A stretch of DNA of 64,000 bases from [Leptolyngbya] sp. PCC 7376. GTDB taxonomy: Bacteria > Cyanobacteriota > Cyanobacteriia > Cyanobacteriales > MRBY01. The stretch is taken from the NCBI RefSeq assembly GCF_000316605.1, contig NC_019683.1:2154036-2218035 (forward strand), in the 5' to 3' direction. Below the pieces are notes generated by a model. It was not told the origin of the DNA and did no database searches. It saw only the letters and a list, made by a program, of their open reading frames with translations. The position numbers and the translations under genes were made by a program. Position 1 is the stretch's first letter. Each line of letters opens with the position of its first letter. This document shows positions 1-8,226 of this stretch, one piece after another.

Positions 1-81
1 GATGAAATAGATATCAAATCTAAGCGATTATTGCTTTTTTGTCCAGAGACAAGCCCATGGATGGAAATTCAAGATAACTGA
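1..81 (+). CDS. possible 3' end of an unrecognised gene (partial)
   Basis: Frame 1 is open from the window edge to a TGA at 79-81 and encodes 26 residues, ending in SPWMEIQDN. The residue mix looks protein-like, but the stretch is too short to assign and could be open by chance. No terminator hairpin follows. Confidence 0.2.
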   Translation, partial: DEIDIKSKRLLLFCPETSPWMEIQDN

Positions 82-173
82 GAAAATGTAATACATTTCC
101 CTGTTGAGTTAGGGATAAGAACGACGGATTGGGACATTATGAAAAATGTCTTCAATACTATTAGCTGTAGCGT

Positions 174-401
174 TTAAAACGAATCTTTAGAAAAGTGGAA
201 TGGCCCATTAATTCCGCCTAGCAGAATGAGCAGAAATCCCAGAATAATGTAGGCATAGGCATCCACCACTGGCCTCACACCAAACGCGCGGGCGATCGCC
301 TGTTCTCTGACCAAGCCAAAGACTTTACTGATGAGGGTGGCAAGGGCAACAATACCTGCAATGCCAGCCAGAGAACGGGATTTTTTCGGGGAATCAGCCA
401 C
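174..401 (-). pseudogene. murJ: truncated N-terminal remnant of MurJ (MviN) lipid II flippase
   Basis: The 75-residue ORF starts at a GTG and carries the typical cyanobacterial MurJ N-terminus: a Lys/Ser-rich start, then IAGIVALATLISKVFGLVRE, a conserved AFGV segment, and GFLLILLGGINGPFH. MurJ is normally about 500-550 residues with 14 membrane helices and flips lipid II for peptidoglycan synthesis. Here homology stops abruptly after GPFH; six unrelated residues and a stop follow, and I found no continuation in the other minus frames down to position 1. The DAYAYIILG stretch also seems to lack two residues and a proline seen in intact copies. This is very probably a broken duplicate, with a full-length murJ expected elsewhere. 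Confidence 0.65.
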
Positions 402-609
402 AGCTATACCGGAAGAACAAAACTTCTCTATTCTTGCTCAGAACGGTTGCTTTGAGAATTTTGCCCTCAGAATAACAATTGGCGATCGCCTCCAATTTTC
501 TACAGCAGCCCTAGAATTTTGAAAATCTGCTTATTGTTTTTAGGAGAGGAAAGATCGCGATCGCCATAAAGTTTTACGCCAGCAGTAGTTATTCCAGAGA
601 AGCTTGAGA

Positions 610-1197
610 TTACCTGCAGTAAAGCGCCATATTACCCATATCTAGAAGCATTGGGAAGTTGACCGCTTGAGTAGGAGTCACATCCTCAACCATAGTCGGT
701 GCAAAACTGGTCAATACGGCCTCTTCCTCACCAAACACCCGCAATTTATTAAAAGAAATAGCAGTCGGTGCCAAGGGATTTGATACTGACCGGAAAACAT
801 TAAATTCAGATGTTATGCCAGAAAAACCAGCTTGCCCAACAAGCTCTTTAGTTAGGTCAACTGGACCTAGAAAACGTAAGACAGCACGACCAAAGTCATC
901 TGCTGTGAAGCGCCCATTTGCATTTGAGTTAGTCGCACCTGTCACTTCGATGTCAATGCTCTTGAATGCAGCCCCAGCTCCGATAGCGCTGCCGATGATT
1001 CCTGGACTACTGATTAAGTTAAGGTCAAGCATGATTTTTGCGGTTACCGTGACTCCATTACCCAAATCAGCGCCAGACCATCGAGCTGTGTAGGTTTTTA
1101 GATTCACTGTGTGAGCTGGTTTGACATTGACTGGAGTACAGTCAGCGGCAGCATCCATAGTATTAAAAGTGGAGATTAGAGCTAGTAAATTTTTCAT
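610..1197 (-). CDS. hypothetical protein, possibly exported
   Basis: I do not recognise this 195-residue protein. It begins MKNLLALISTFNTMDAAADC, which could be a short or degraded signal peptide with a Cys just after it, and continues with a Ser/Thr/Asn/Gly-rich, beta-looking sequence (for example SIDIEVTGATNSNANGRF). It ends ALYCR, so two Cys residues at opposite ends could pair if it is exported. The start is an ATG at 1197 without a clear Shine-Dalgarno sequence. Its 5' end lies close to a small plus-strand ORF. Codon use and the absence of internal stops support a real gene, but no function can be proposed. Confidence 0.5.
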   Translation of the reverse strand: MKNLLALISTFNTMDAAADCTPVNVKPAHTVNLKTYTARWSGADLGNGVTVTAKIMLDLNLISSPGIIGSAIGAGAAFKSIDIEVTGATNSNANGRFTADDFGRAVLRFLGPVDLTKELVGQAGFSGITSEFNVFRSVSNPLAPTAISFNKLRVFGEEEAVLTSFAPTMVEDVTPTQAVNFPMLLDMGNMALYCR

Positions 1198-1240
1198 GAG
1201 ACTTAGTTATTCCCTCAATCAGCGTAAGGATTCAGTTGAT

Positions 1241-1429
1241 ATGTCCTTGACTGATTTGACTATCACCGAAAATCTCGGTAGAAACAATCCAGAAAAAGTC
1301 ACTTTTAGTCATGTCTTTGCAAAAAAAGTTTTGTGTGAAGACCCTTATCTTTCAGATCCATACAAAGTGTTAGCTCGAATAGAAACAATAATTAGTGCAA
1401 GAAGACTTACTGTCTGGAGAGTTCTTTGA
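1241..1429 (+). CDS. small hypothetical protein
   Basis: A 62-residue ORF starts at an ATG preceded by AAGGA about 10 nt upstream. It encodes a mixed charged protein (MSLTDLTITENLGRNNPEK..., ending in SARRLTVWRVL). The frame stays open further upstream, but the SD-like site favours this start. Its stop codon lies inside the stem of a strong plus-strand intrinsic terminator, the best argument that this strand is transcribed. I recognise no family. It could instead be non-coding sequence next to the terminator. Confidence 0.3.
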   Translation: MSLTDLTITENLGRNNPEKVTFSHVFAKKVLCEDPYLSDPYKVLARIETIISARRLTVWRVL

Positions 1430-1460
1430 GGCGATCGCCTCAAACTCTCTCAGTTTTTTT
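1417..1460 (+). terminator. intrinsic terminator, plus strand, built around a HIP1 palindrome
   Basis: A perfect 10-bp self-complementary half (1425-1434 with 1435-1444) is centred on GCGATCGC. After a 3-nt bulge (1422-1424) the stem continues with GAGAG (1417-1421) pairing CTCTC (1445-1449). Seven T residues follow at 1454-1460. The fully palindromic core leaves almost no loop, so the real RNA must open the centre, but the stem plus T-tract layout is that of a Rho-independent terminator. Confidence 0.65.
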
Positions 1461-1470
1461 GAGACCTAAC

Positions 1471-1500
1471 AAAAAATGCAGAGAAATTTGATTCTCTGCA
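1471..1500 (-). terminator. intrinsic terminator, minus strand
   Basis: A perfect 9-bp stem (1477-1485 with 1492-1500) has a 6-nt loop. Read on the minus strand it is followed by six T residues (A1471-A1476 on the plus strand). It lies 43 nt past the stop of the methyltransferase-like gene at 1543-2313 and faces the plus-strand terminator at 1417-1460, giving a convergent terminator pair. Confidence 0.8.
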
Positions 1501-1542
1501 CTAATGGTCAAGCATTTAAATTGACAGCTCGAAATTTGAGGA

Positions 1543-2313
1543 TTACTCCTGTGACGATGGCATATTTTTCTGATTGCTAAGGAATTTTGGGATTAGCATC
1601 GGGACACGACTTTTATATTGTTGGTAACTCTCGCCATGAGCATCAACTAAATCCTTCTCTTCCCAAGGAATTGCAATGAGCATATAAAGCGTTAGAAGTG
1701 CAGCAAAGACAAAGTGAGAAATGGTCATATTTGGCGTAAACCAAATCCCAAATAAAAATCCTAAATAGAGTGGATGACGAATAACACTATAAAAAGCTGG
1801 TGTCTGAAAATCTAAATGCTCATATGGTTGTTCTCTGAGATAGAGGTAAACTTGTCGCAAGCCAAATAAATCAAAGTGATTGATCATAAATGTCGAGGCG
1901 AAGACTAATACCCAACCTACGCCACTCAGGCTATACAAAGCATAGAAAAGAAAAGAATTATCGATATGCCAAACTTGAATCCCGATTGGCTGCCAAAACA
2001 CTAATAGGGTTATTAGGCATAGGCTAGAAAACAAAACATAGGTGCTCCGCTCGATTGGTTCAGGCACAATTTTTGTCCATTTTTCTTTAAAGCTTTTTCG
2101 TGCCATGCCACTATGTTGAATGCCAAATAAAAGAATTAATGCTGCGTTAATTAGTAAGGCATAAGATAGTCCTATCACTCTTGGAGAATCTAGGGCTTTT
2201 GGGACGAATAAATTATCGACAAAGCCCATTAAATACAAGAATGTTCCGAAAAAGATGCCATAGCAAATCACGCCATAACTAAACGCACTAATCCTACCCA
2301 ATGTGTTTTTCAT
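1543..2313 (-). CDS. mddA: methanethiol S-methyltransferase-like membrane protein (NnrU/ICMT-related)
   Basis: The 256-residue protein has about six hydrophobic helices. Family marks are the N-terminal FLYLMGFVDN segment, IQHSGMARKSFK, the conserved VPEPIERSTYVLFSS block near residues 84-98, and the C-terminal RHPLYLGFLFGIWFTPNMT plus EEKDL-HG--Y--Y that binds S-adenosylmethionine in the isoprenylcysteine methyltransferase (ICMT)-like fold. MddA converts methanethiol to dimethyl sulfide with SAM. The same fold includes NnrU proteins, and substrate cannot be proven from sequence. It is a single gene with its own terminator at 1471-1500. Start is the ATG at 2313. Confidence 0.8.
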   Translation of the reverse strand: MKNTLGRISAFSYGVICYGIFFGTFLYLMGFVDNLFVPKALDSPRVIGLSYALLINAALILLFGIQHSGMARKSFKEKWTKIVPEPIERSTYVLFSSLCLITLLVFWQPIGIQVWHIDNSFLFYALYSLSGVGWVLVFASTFMINHFDLFGLRQVYLYLREQPYEHLDFQTPAFYSVIRHPLYLGFLFGIWFTPNMTISHFVFAALLTLYMLIAIPWEEKDLVDAHGESYQQYKSRVPMLIPKFLSNQKNMPSSQE

Positions 2314-2654
2314 TAGCTTGCAACAATATCTAGTTGTGCCTCAATTCGGTGGAGAAATCTCACTAAAAATAAGTGTTTGAGATATGCTCATCCTATTGAA
2401 AAATATTGATTTGTCTGGTGAGCTAAATGAAAAAATCACTTTTCGTCAATATTTCTTAGGAACTGACGAATGCATTTTTCCTTGACTATTGCTCTCTAAA
2501 TAAATCATGAGGCGTGATATTTAGTCTTTGAGTTGTTTTTGATGCCAGGTGTCGAGGAAGGCGATCACCCAATTTATGACAAGATGATCGAGGAGTGACT
2601 ATATTGCTGCTTTATGCAAATCGATATTGGGACTAGAATTATGCTTGCTAAAAG
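2314..2654. other. intergenic region without a recognised gene
   Basis: This 341-nt AT-rich stretch lies between the start of the methyltransferase-like gene and the end of the anti-sigma/rhodanese gene, both on the minus strand. I see no convincing ORF, tRNA or strong hairpin. It presumably holds the promoter of the methyltransferase-like gene. Confidence 0.5.
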
Positions 2655-3920
2655 TTATTTGTATTCACTAGGTAAATAGGAACACCAATCACTCCAGCCA
2701 CCAGCGTAAAGTTTGAGATTGGTGTGGCCTGTAATTTCTAGCGATAACCAATTCACACAGGCTGTTACTCCAGAGCCGCAATACAAAACTAGCTCTTGCT
2801 CTTTTGGGTATTCTTGCCAAAGTTCTTGCTGTTTCTCGAAGGGTAATGCAAAGCCATTTTCATCGGAGACAGCTTTCCAAGGGGAATTCATTGCTTCTGG
2901 AATGCACCCAGCAATGGGATCAATCGGTTCTACTTCTCCACGGTACCGCGCCGCATCCCGACAATCCAAAACAACCCATTGATCATCCTCCGCAGCCAAA
3001 AGAGCATCCCGATTAATGAGCAATTCCAACTGCATTTGAGGTTTAAAAGGTTGCTTTTTTATTGTGCAAGGAGGCTCAGGAGTGCATTGATAATTAGCTT
3101 TCTCCCATGCGTCATAACCTCCATTGAGGATACTGACATTGTGGTGTCCGTAAAATTTTAGGAGCCACCAAAGCCGTGCGGCAAAAGCAAATCGCAAATC
3201 ATCGTAAATAACGATTTCTGTTTTGCCCCGTTCAATCCCTAATTTTGTGAGAGTGGCAGTGAATTTCTCTGGATCAGGTAGGGGATGGCGGCCGCCATGT
3301 TTTTGTAGAGGTGATGACAGGTCTTCATCAAGGTGTAGGTAATGTGCGCCGGGAATGTGTGATTTTTTGTATTGAGTTCTGCCCCACTCTGTATCGTTGA
3401 GTCGAAAACGACAGTCGATAATGACAAGATTAGGATCGTTGAGGCGATCGCCTAATTTTTCGACAGAGACAAAATAAGGCGCTAAACGATTAGTCAACGT
3501 TTTTGAGATGAGCAAATAATTCTGTTGACGTTCTTCATCGTGGCAATAGTCAAGGTTTGATGCAATTTTTTTGAGGATAATAATGCCGCGTCCCCCCGAT
3601 GCAAATTCATTCACTTGCATATCGAGGTTATTGAGATAATGGTCTAAATTAAAATTATTTGGGCCATGATCCCAAATACGTATATCGAGCTGATTTTCCG
3701 CTAAGGTCAGATCAATGCCAACTGGCTGATCTTTGAGATCGTCGCCGTGGGCGTGGCGTACAGCATTTGTAAAACCTTCGGCGATCGCCATCTGACATTG
3801 CATCCAATCGTGGGGAGGGATACGGTCATGACGATTAATCCGGTTGCACTCAGCTAATACTTGATCCAACTGAGCCAAATCACTCGCAACGTGAAATTGA
3901 TATTGGTCTAAGATAGCCAA
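2655..3920 (-). CDS. fusion of an anti-sigma-type Ser/Thr kinase domain with a tandem rhodanese (sulfurtransferase)
   Basis: The 421-residue protein has three parts. Residues 1-140 are a GHKL ATPase of the RsbW/SpoIIAB type: N-box AIAEGFTNAVRHAHG (E48, N52), DHGP (D84), and the Gly-rich SGGRGIIIL. Residues 148-275 are a first rhodanese domain with Asp where the catalytic Cys would be (IVIYDD), the usual inactive half. Residues 290-421 are a second rhodanese with the thiosulfate-sulfurtransferase loop CGSGVTAC; C381 should carry the persulfide. The start is a TTG; an in-frame stop lies four codons upstream and no ATG is nearby. The gene is divergent, 53 nt away, from a response regulator-PP2C phosphatase of the kind that opposes such kinases in partner switching. 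The ATPase may phosphorylate a STAS anti-anti-sigma factor, but none is encoded in the window. How sulfur transfer is coupled is unknown. Confidence 0.88.
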   Translation of the reverse strand: MAILDQYQFHVASDLAQLDQVLAECNRINRHDRIPPHDWMQCQMAIAEGFTNAVRHAHGDDLKDQPVGIDLTLAENQLDIRIWDHGPNNFNLDHYLNNLDMQVNEFASGGRGIIILKKIASNLDYCHDEERQQNYLLISKTLTNRLAPYFVSVEKLGDRLNDPNLVIIDCRFRLNDTEWGRTQYKKSHIPGAHYLHLDEDLSSPLQKHGGRHPLPDPEKFTATLTKLGIERGKTEIVIYDDLRFAFAARLWWLLKFYGHHNVSILNGGYDAWEKANYQCTPEPPCTIKKQPFKPQMQLELLINRDALLAAEDDQWVVLDCRDAARYRGEVEPIDPIAGCIPEAMNSPWKAVSDENGFALPFEKQQELWQEYPKEQELVLYCGSGVTACVNWLSLEITGHTNLKLYAGGWSDWCSYLPSEYK

Positions 3921-3973
3921 AGGTACGGTTTACTGAGTTGCAGAAGGGTCATTTCTGGTAGTTTAGCTTAATT

Positions 3974-5116
3974 ATGATTCAGATTCTCGTTATTGATGAC
4001 GACCCTGCTATCCGTACGCTACTAAAACGCACTTTAGTACGTCAGGGTTATGACATCCACGAGGCAGATAATGGGACTACTGGCCTCGAAATGGCGATCG
4101 CCCTCCAACCGAATCTAGTGATCTGTGATTGGATGATGCCAGGTTTGAGTGGCATTGATGTCTGCCGAAAAATTAAAACACATCCACAGCTAACGACCAG
4201 TACATTTTGTATTCTTCTCACAGCCCTTGATTCGACCGAAGACAAGGTGATGGGATTAGATGCTGGGGCGGATGATTTTTTGTGCAAACCGATTGAAATC
4301 GTGGAGCTACAGGCACGGGTAAGAGCCGTTCTCCGAATTCAACAGTTAGCGCAGGATCTGCATCATCAAAAACAAAAGTTAGAAGCAGAATTCACCGAAG
4401 CAGCGCAATATGTACAGTCTCTTCTACCACCGCCTCTGAACCGCGCCCGCATCAAAATCGAAACTTGTTTCATTCCTTCATCTCAGCTTGGGGGTGATGG
4501 CTTTGATTATTTTTGGCTCGATAACCAACGTTTAGCCTTTTATCTGCTGGATGTGTCAGGACATGGCCTTAAGGCAGCTCTCCCTTCCATTGCCGTGTTG
4601 AATTTGATGCGATCACGCAATGGTCATCAAGGCGTAGATTATGGCAAACCCAAAGATGTCCTTAAATACCTCAGCACCAATTGCAAATTTATTGAGCAGC
4701 AAGAGCAATATTTTACGATGTGGTACGGCGTCTTTGATATTGACGAGCGGGTGTTGACCTATGCCAGTGCAGGACATCCACCAGCCATTTTGCTCGGCGA
4801 TCGCCCCGAGGACTATCCCCAACTTTTGCGGACGAAAGGATTTCCGGTGGGGATGTTTGAGCCTGAGGATTCTATTTACCAAGAGCAGCAGCAATATATT
4901 CCGTTCAATTCGTGTCTTTATGTCATTAGCGATGGGGTTTATGAAAACTCCCGTTCACCCGATGCCCATAAAAGTTGGGAGGATTTCTTAGAATTGCTCA
5001 TCGAGTCTACATCCCACTCAACATCGAAGCTTGACCATCTCGCGGCAATGTTGGGTGATCGCCTCCACCATGATGACTTGGAAGATGACTTTTCGATGAT
5101 GAAGTTATTACTGTGA
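3974..5116 (+). CDS. response regulator with PP2C/SpoIIE (RsbU-like) phosphatase output
   Basis: Residues 1-120 form a receiver domain with acidic pocket D8-D10, phosphoacceptor D52 (ICDWMMPG), T83 and K105-P106. A coiled-coil linker (about 122-150) leads to a PPM-type phosphatase domain at about 165-380 with the metal-binding GGDGFDYF, LLDVSGHG, ASAGHPP, SDGVYE and C-terminal DDFSMM motifs all present. Such proteins dephosphorylate STAS anti-anti-sigma factors when the receiver is phosphorylated. The divergent neighbour encodes the matching kinase-type domain. The stop codon abuts directly on the stop of the convergent formylglutathione hydrolase gene, with no nucleotide between, so the 3' UTRs must overlap. 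Confidence 0.92.
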   Translation: MIQILVIDDDPAIRTLLKRTLVRQGYDIHEADNGTTGLEMAIALQPNLVICDWMMPGLSGIDVCRKIKTHPQLTTSTFCILLTALDSTEDKVMGLDAGADDFLCKPIEIVELQARVRAVLRIQQLAQDLHHQKQKLEAEFTEAAQYVQSLLPPPLNRARIKIETCFIPSSQLGGDGFDYFWLDNQRLAFYLLDVSGHGLKAALPSIAVLNLMRSRNGHQGVDYGKPKDVLKYLSTNCKFIEQQEQYFTMWYGVFDIDERVLTYASAGHPPAILLGDRPEDYPQLLRTKGFPVGMFEPEDSIYQEQQQYIPFNSCLYVISDGVYENSRSPDAHKSWEDFLELLIESTSHSTSKLDHLAAMLGDRLHHDDLEDDFSMMKLLL

Positions 5117-5956
5117 CTATTTCAAGCTTTGGGCGTGGTGCTCAATATGATCTTTCATAAAAGTTGCAATGAAGAAATAGCTATGGTCATAGCCCTCCTG
5201 ATAGCGCAGCCGCAACGGCTGTCCGGCTTTTTCACAGGCGATCACAAACTTATCTGTTAACAGTTGATTTTCGAGGAAAGTATCTGCCTTTCCTTGGTCG
5301 ATCAGAATTTTGCCGTTAAACTGTCGCTTCGTAATAATCTGCGTCGCATCATACTTGCGCCATGTTTTTCTGTCCTCACCGAGATAAGCCGTAAACGCTT
5401 TTTCACCCCAGGCACATTGCATCGGTGCCACCACTGGTGCAAATGCCGAAACCGAGTGGTAAAAATCTGGTTTTCGTAATGCGCAGATCAGCGCCCCATG
5501 ACCACCCATCGAATGCCCAAAAATTCCCCGTTTATCTGTCACCGAAAAATTATCTTCAATTAACTGAGGCAATTCTTTGGTGACATAGGTATACATCCGG
5601 TAATGCTTTGACCAAGGCTTTTCCGTAGCATTCACATAAAACCCTGCACCACTTCCCAAATCCCAATCCTTCTCCTCATCAGGAATACCTGTGTCGCGAG
5701 GACTCGTATCCGGAGCCACGAGCATAATGCCGTGCTGCGCTGCATATTGTTGAGCCCCAGCTTTCGTTGTGAAATTTTCCTCAGTACAGGTCAACCCCGA
5801 CAGGTAATAAAGCACTGGTACTGCTTCTTGTTGCGCTTGGGGAGGGAGAAACACCGTCAACTTCATCTCCCCACCACAGGCGATCGATTGATGGCTGTAA
5901 TATCTGACCTTGCCACCGAAACAGACAATTTCTTTTTGTAAAACGAGCTTTGCCAT
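5117..5956 (-). CDS. frmB: S-formylglutathione hydrolase
   Basis: The 279-residue alpha/beta hydrolase is full length for the esterase D family. It has YYLSGLTCTEENF (oxyanion region), the nucleophile elbow GHSMGGHGA, an acidic residue in DQGKAD, and the catalytic His in YDHSYFFI. It hydrolyses S-formylglutathione to formate and glutathione, the second step of formaldehyde detoxification. It follows the gene for the first step (frmA, 6142-7251) on the same strand after 185 nt, so the two probably form one unit. The start ATG at 5956 gives the expected N-terminus. Confidence 0.95.
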   Translation of the reverse strand: MAKLVLQKEIVCFGGKVRYYSHQSIACGGEMKLTVFLPPQAQQEAVPVLYYLSGLTCTEENFTTKAGAQQYAAQHGIMLVAPDTSPRDTGIPDEEKDWDLGSGAGFYVNATEKPWSKHYRMYTYVTKELPQLIEDNFSVTDKRGIFGHSMGGHGALICALRKPDFYHSVSAFAPVVAPMQCAWGEKAFTAYLGEDRKTWRKYDATQIITKRQFNGKILIDQGKADTFLENQLLTDKFVIACEKAGQPLRLRYQEGYDHSYFFIATFMKDHIEHHAQSLK

Positions 5957-6141
5957 GACACTTTCCCCAATGACGATGTGTTGTAAATGCCGAAAATGTC
6001 CAGCATTTTCTGATGGGTCTGAACAAGTTTGAAAGGGCTTATTTTACCAACTCTTCCTTGGGGAATGGGATGAAGCCGGAAATGGTTTTGATGTTGTTAC
6101 GTCCTTTCTCTCTGAGGCTTGTCAGCCCTATGGCATTAGAT

Positions 6142-7251
6142 TTAAAAGGTGACGACACCACGAATTGATTCGCCTCTATGCATTAGATCAAAAGCATCAT
6201 TAATCTTCTCGATAGGCATTGTGTGGGTAATCAAATCGTCGATATTGATCTTGCCGTCCATATACCAATCGACAATTTTCGGGACATCGGTGCGACCTCT
6301 AGCACCTCCAAAAGCTGTGCCTTTCCAAACGCGTCCAGTAACGAGCTGGAACGGACGGGTACTAATTTCTTCCCCTGCTCCTGCCACACCAATAATCGTT
6401 GAAACACCCCAGCCTTTATGGCAACTTTCGAGGGCCTGCCGCATTACTTTGACGTTACCGATACATTCGAAGGTATAGTCTGCACCACCTTTTGTCAGAT
6501 CAACAAGATAGGGTGCTAAGTCTCCTTCCACCTCCCGCGGATCAACAAAATGAGTCATGCCAAATTTTTTGGCGATCGCCTGTTTATCGGGATTAATATC
6601 TATGCCAACAATCATGTCTGCACCGACCATTCTTGCGCCTTGAATCACGTTAAGGCCGATGCCGCCAAGACCAAAAACAATTACTTTTGAACCCGCTTCT
6701 ACTTTGGCGGTATTAATCACAGCACCAATTCCTGTCGTTACGCCACAACCGATGTAGCACACCTTATCGAAAGGGGCATCTTCACGAATTTTCGCAAGGG
6801 CAATTGCTGGGACGACAGTATAGTTCGCGAAGGTGGAGGTGCCCATGTAATGGAAAATCGTTTCGCCATCTTTAGAAAATCGACCTGTGCCATCGGGCAT
6901 TAAGCCTTTTCCTTGGGTCGCCCGCACCGCCTGGCAGAGGTTAGTTTTAAGGCTGAGGCAATATTCACATTCGCGACATTCGGGGATGTATAGCGGGATG
7001 ACATGGTCGCCGGGTTTGAGGCTTTTAACGCCTTTGCCTACTTCAACGACAACACCTGCTCCTTCATGGCCTAAAATCGCGGGAAATAAACCCTCTGGAT
7101 CAGCGCCGGATAATGTATAGGCATCGGTATGACAGACACCTGTGGCCTTAATCTCGACTAATACTTCCCCAGCTTTTGGGGGCTCTAGCTGCACGGTTTC
7201 TACAGTGAGAGGGGCTTTAGCAGAGTAGGCGATCGCCGCTTTAACATCCAT
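6142..7251 (-). CDS. frmA: S-(hydroxymethyl)glutathione dehydrogenase (class III alcohol dehydrogenase)
   Basis: This zinc- and NAD-dependent dehydrogenase shows all class III marks: catalytic-zinc ligands in [14 protein letters not shown] and GHEGAG, the four-Cys structural zinc site ([15 protein letters not shown]), the Rossmann GLGGIGL, and the C-terminal [12 protein letters not shown]. It oxidises the formaldehyde-glutathione adduct to S-formylglutathione and can also act as S-nitrosoglutathione reductase. I chose the ATG at 7251 (369 residues, the usual family length), with AAGGATT 12 nt upstream. A TTG at 7260 would add three residues but sits too close to that site. Confidence 0.95.
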   Translation of the reverse strand: MDVKAAIAYSAKAPLTVETVQLEPPKAGEVLVEIKATGVCHTDAYTLSGADPEGLFPAILGHEGAGVVVEVGKGVKSLKPGDHVIPLYIPECRECEYCLSLKTNLCQAVRATQGKGLMPDGTGRFSKDGETIFHYMGTSTFANYTVVPAIALAKIREDAPFDKVCYIGCGVTTGIGAVINTAKVEAGSKVIVFGLGGIGLNVIQGARMVGADMIVGIDINPDKQAIAKKFGMTHFVDPREVEGDLAPYLVDLTKGGADYTFECIGNVKVMRQALESCHKGWGVSTIIGVAGAGEEISTRPFQLVTGRVWKGTAFGGARGRTDVPKIVDWYMDGKINIDDLITHTMPIEKINDAFDLMHRGESIRGVVTF

Positions 7252-7472
7252 GGGCTTCAATAATCCTTCGCTGATCTTCGTCTTATTTTTTAAATGTAGC
7301 GAGGGATCTGCGTTTCTTTTACGCTCTGCATAGATAAGTTACGTTGATCTAGATCGTGCGATCGCCCCTGTTTCAAATCACTGTTTCCGTAAAAACACGG
7401 TGCTACAAAGAAAAAGGTATTACCCAGAAACATAGCCTTTAGTTTTGATTTGTTTGAGGAGTGATTGTGACA

Positions 7473-8099
7473 ATGTCTAAAAAAATAATCTTTGCTGTGG
7501 GTCTCAGCCTTCTGGCGATCGCCGGTTGTGATAGCGATACGACGACTGAGCCAAATGATGCCAATGCGGCAGAGCAACAGGAAAAGAAACCCCCAGCTAA
7601 AAATATAATTACTGTTGCGATTCCTGAGAGTGCAGTGAATGTCGATTTTCCGAAGGGCTGGTATGAAAACCCTGACGAATATCCCTATGATCTGCAATAT
7701 TTCTCAAAAAATCAGCGGATGAATACTGGTGTTTTTCTCTATGACACTGGTGATTTTGCGGCAGAGATTGATGCGGATGCCATCCTTGCATTGCAAATCG
7801 AGGATCTCGAGTCGAAGCGGGATAATTTTGAGGAAATACAAGCAGTTACAAAAACAGAGCTTGACGATAAAACTGTTACAACCGCAGTCTTTTCTGGGGA
7901 AAAAGATTCGTCGAGATTCTATTACAAATTTGCAGTGATTGAATTTATCGAGAATCCTGATCAACTAGCTGTAACCTTACAAGTGGCGATTCCTAGTGAA
8001 TGGGATAAAAGTAAGCCTGTCCTTGAAGCAATTACAGAGTCGATGGTGATCGCCGCTGTCCCAGAAACAGAAACTCCCACTGAGGATACAGGCGAATAA
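7473..8099 (+). CDS. predicted lipoprotein, unknown function
   Basis: The protein starts MSKKIIFAVGLSLLAIAGCD, a classical lipoprotein signal with lipobox LAIAGC, followed by an Asp/Glu/Gln-rich linker. The mature part (about 150 residues) contains FPKGWYENPDE and looks like a PsbP/DcrB-type alpha-beta domain found in other short cyanobacterial lipoproteins; that resemblance is only an impression. It ends in a Thr/Glu-rich tail. GTG codons at 7461 and 7467 are also in frame, but GAGGAG at 7456-7461 is best placed for the ATG at 7473. It is divergent from frmA. Confidence 0.75.
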   Translation: MSKKIIFAVGLSLLAIAGCDSDTTTEPNDANAAEQQEKKPPAKNIITVAIPESAVNVDFPKGWYENPDEYPYDLQYFSKNQRMNTGVFLYDTGDFAAEIDADAILALQIEDLESKRDNFEEIQAVTKTELDDKTVTTAVFSGEKDSSRFYYKFAVIEFIENPDQLAVTLQVAIPSEWDKSKPVLEAITESMVIAAVPETETPTEDTGE

Positions 8100-8143
8100 T
8101 ATTAACGAAAAAAATAGCCAGCTTACTTGCTGACCTGATGGTG

Positions 8144-8180
8144 TCCCCGATTCTATTGAGATGATGGGGATTTTATTTTT
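8144..8180 (+). terminator. possible weak terminator of the lipoprotein gene
   Basis: TCCCC (8144-8148) can pair with GGGGA (8166-8170) across a 17-nt loop, followed by a TTTTATTTTTT tract. The stem is short, so this is tentative. It lies 45 nt past the lipoprotein stop. Confidence 0.35.
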
Positions 8181-8226
8181 TCGAGATAACTTTCTAAGCT
8201 CAACCCTTTAGTCTCACTCATTGAGT

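Noticed and set aside
7290-7697. 135-codon minus-strand ORF
   Set aside because: It overlaps the lipoprotein gene in antisense; the lipoprotein has a signal sequence and SD, this one has neither.
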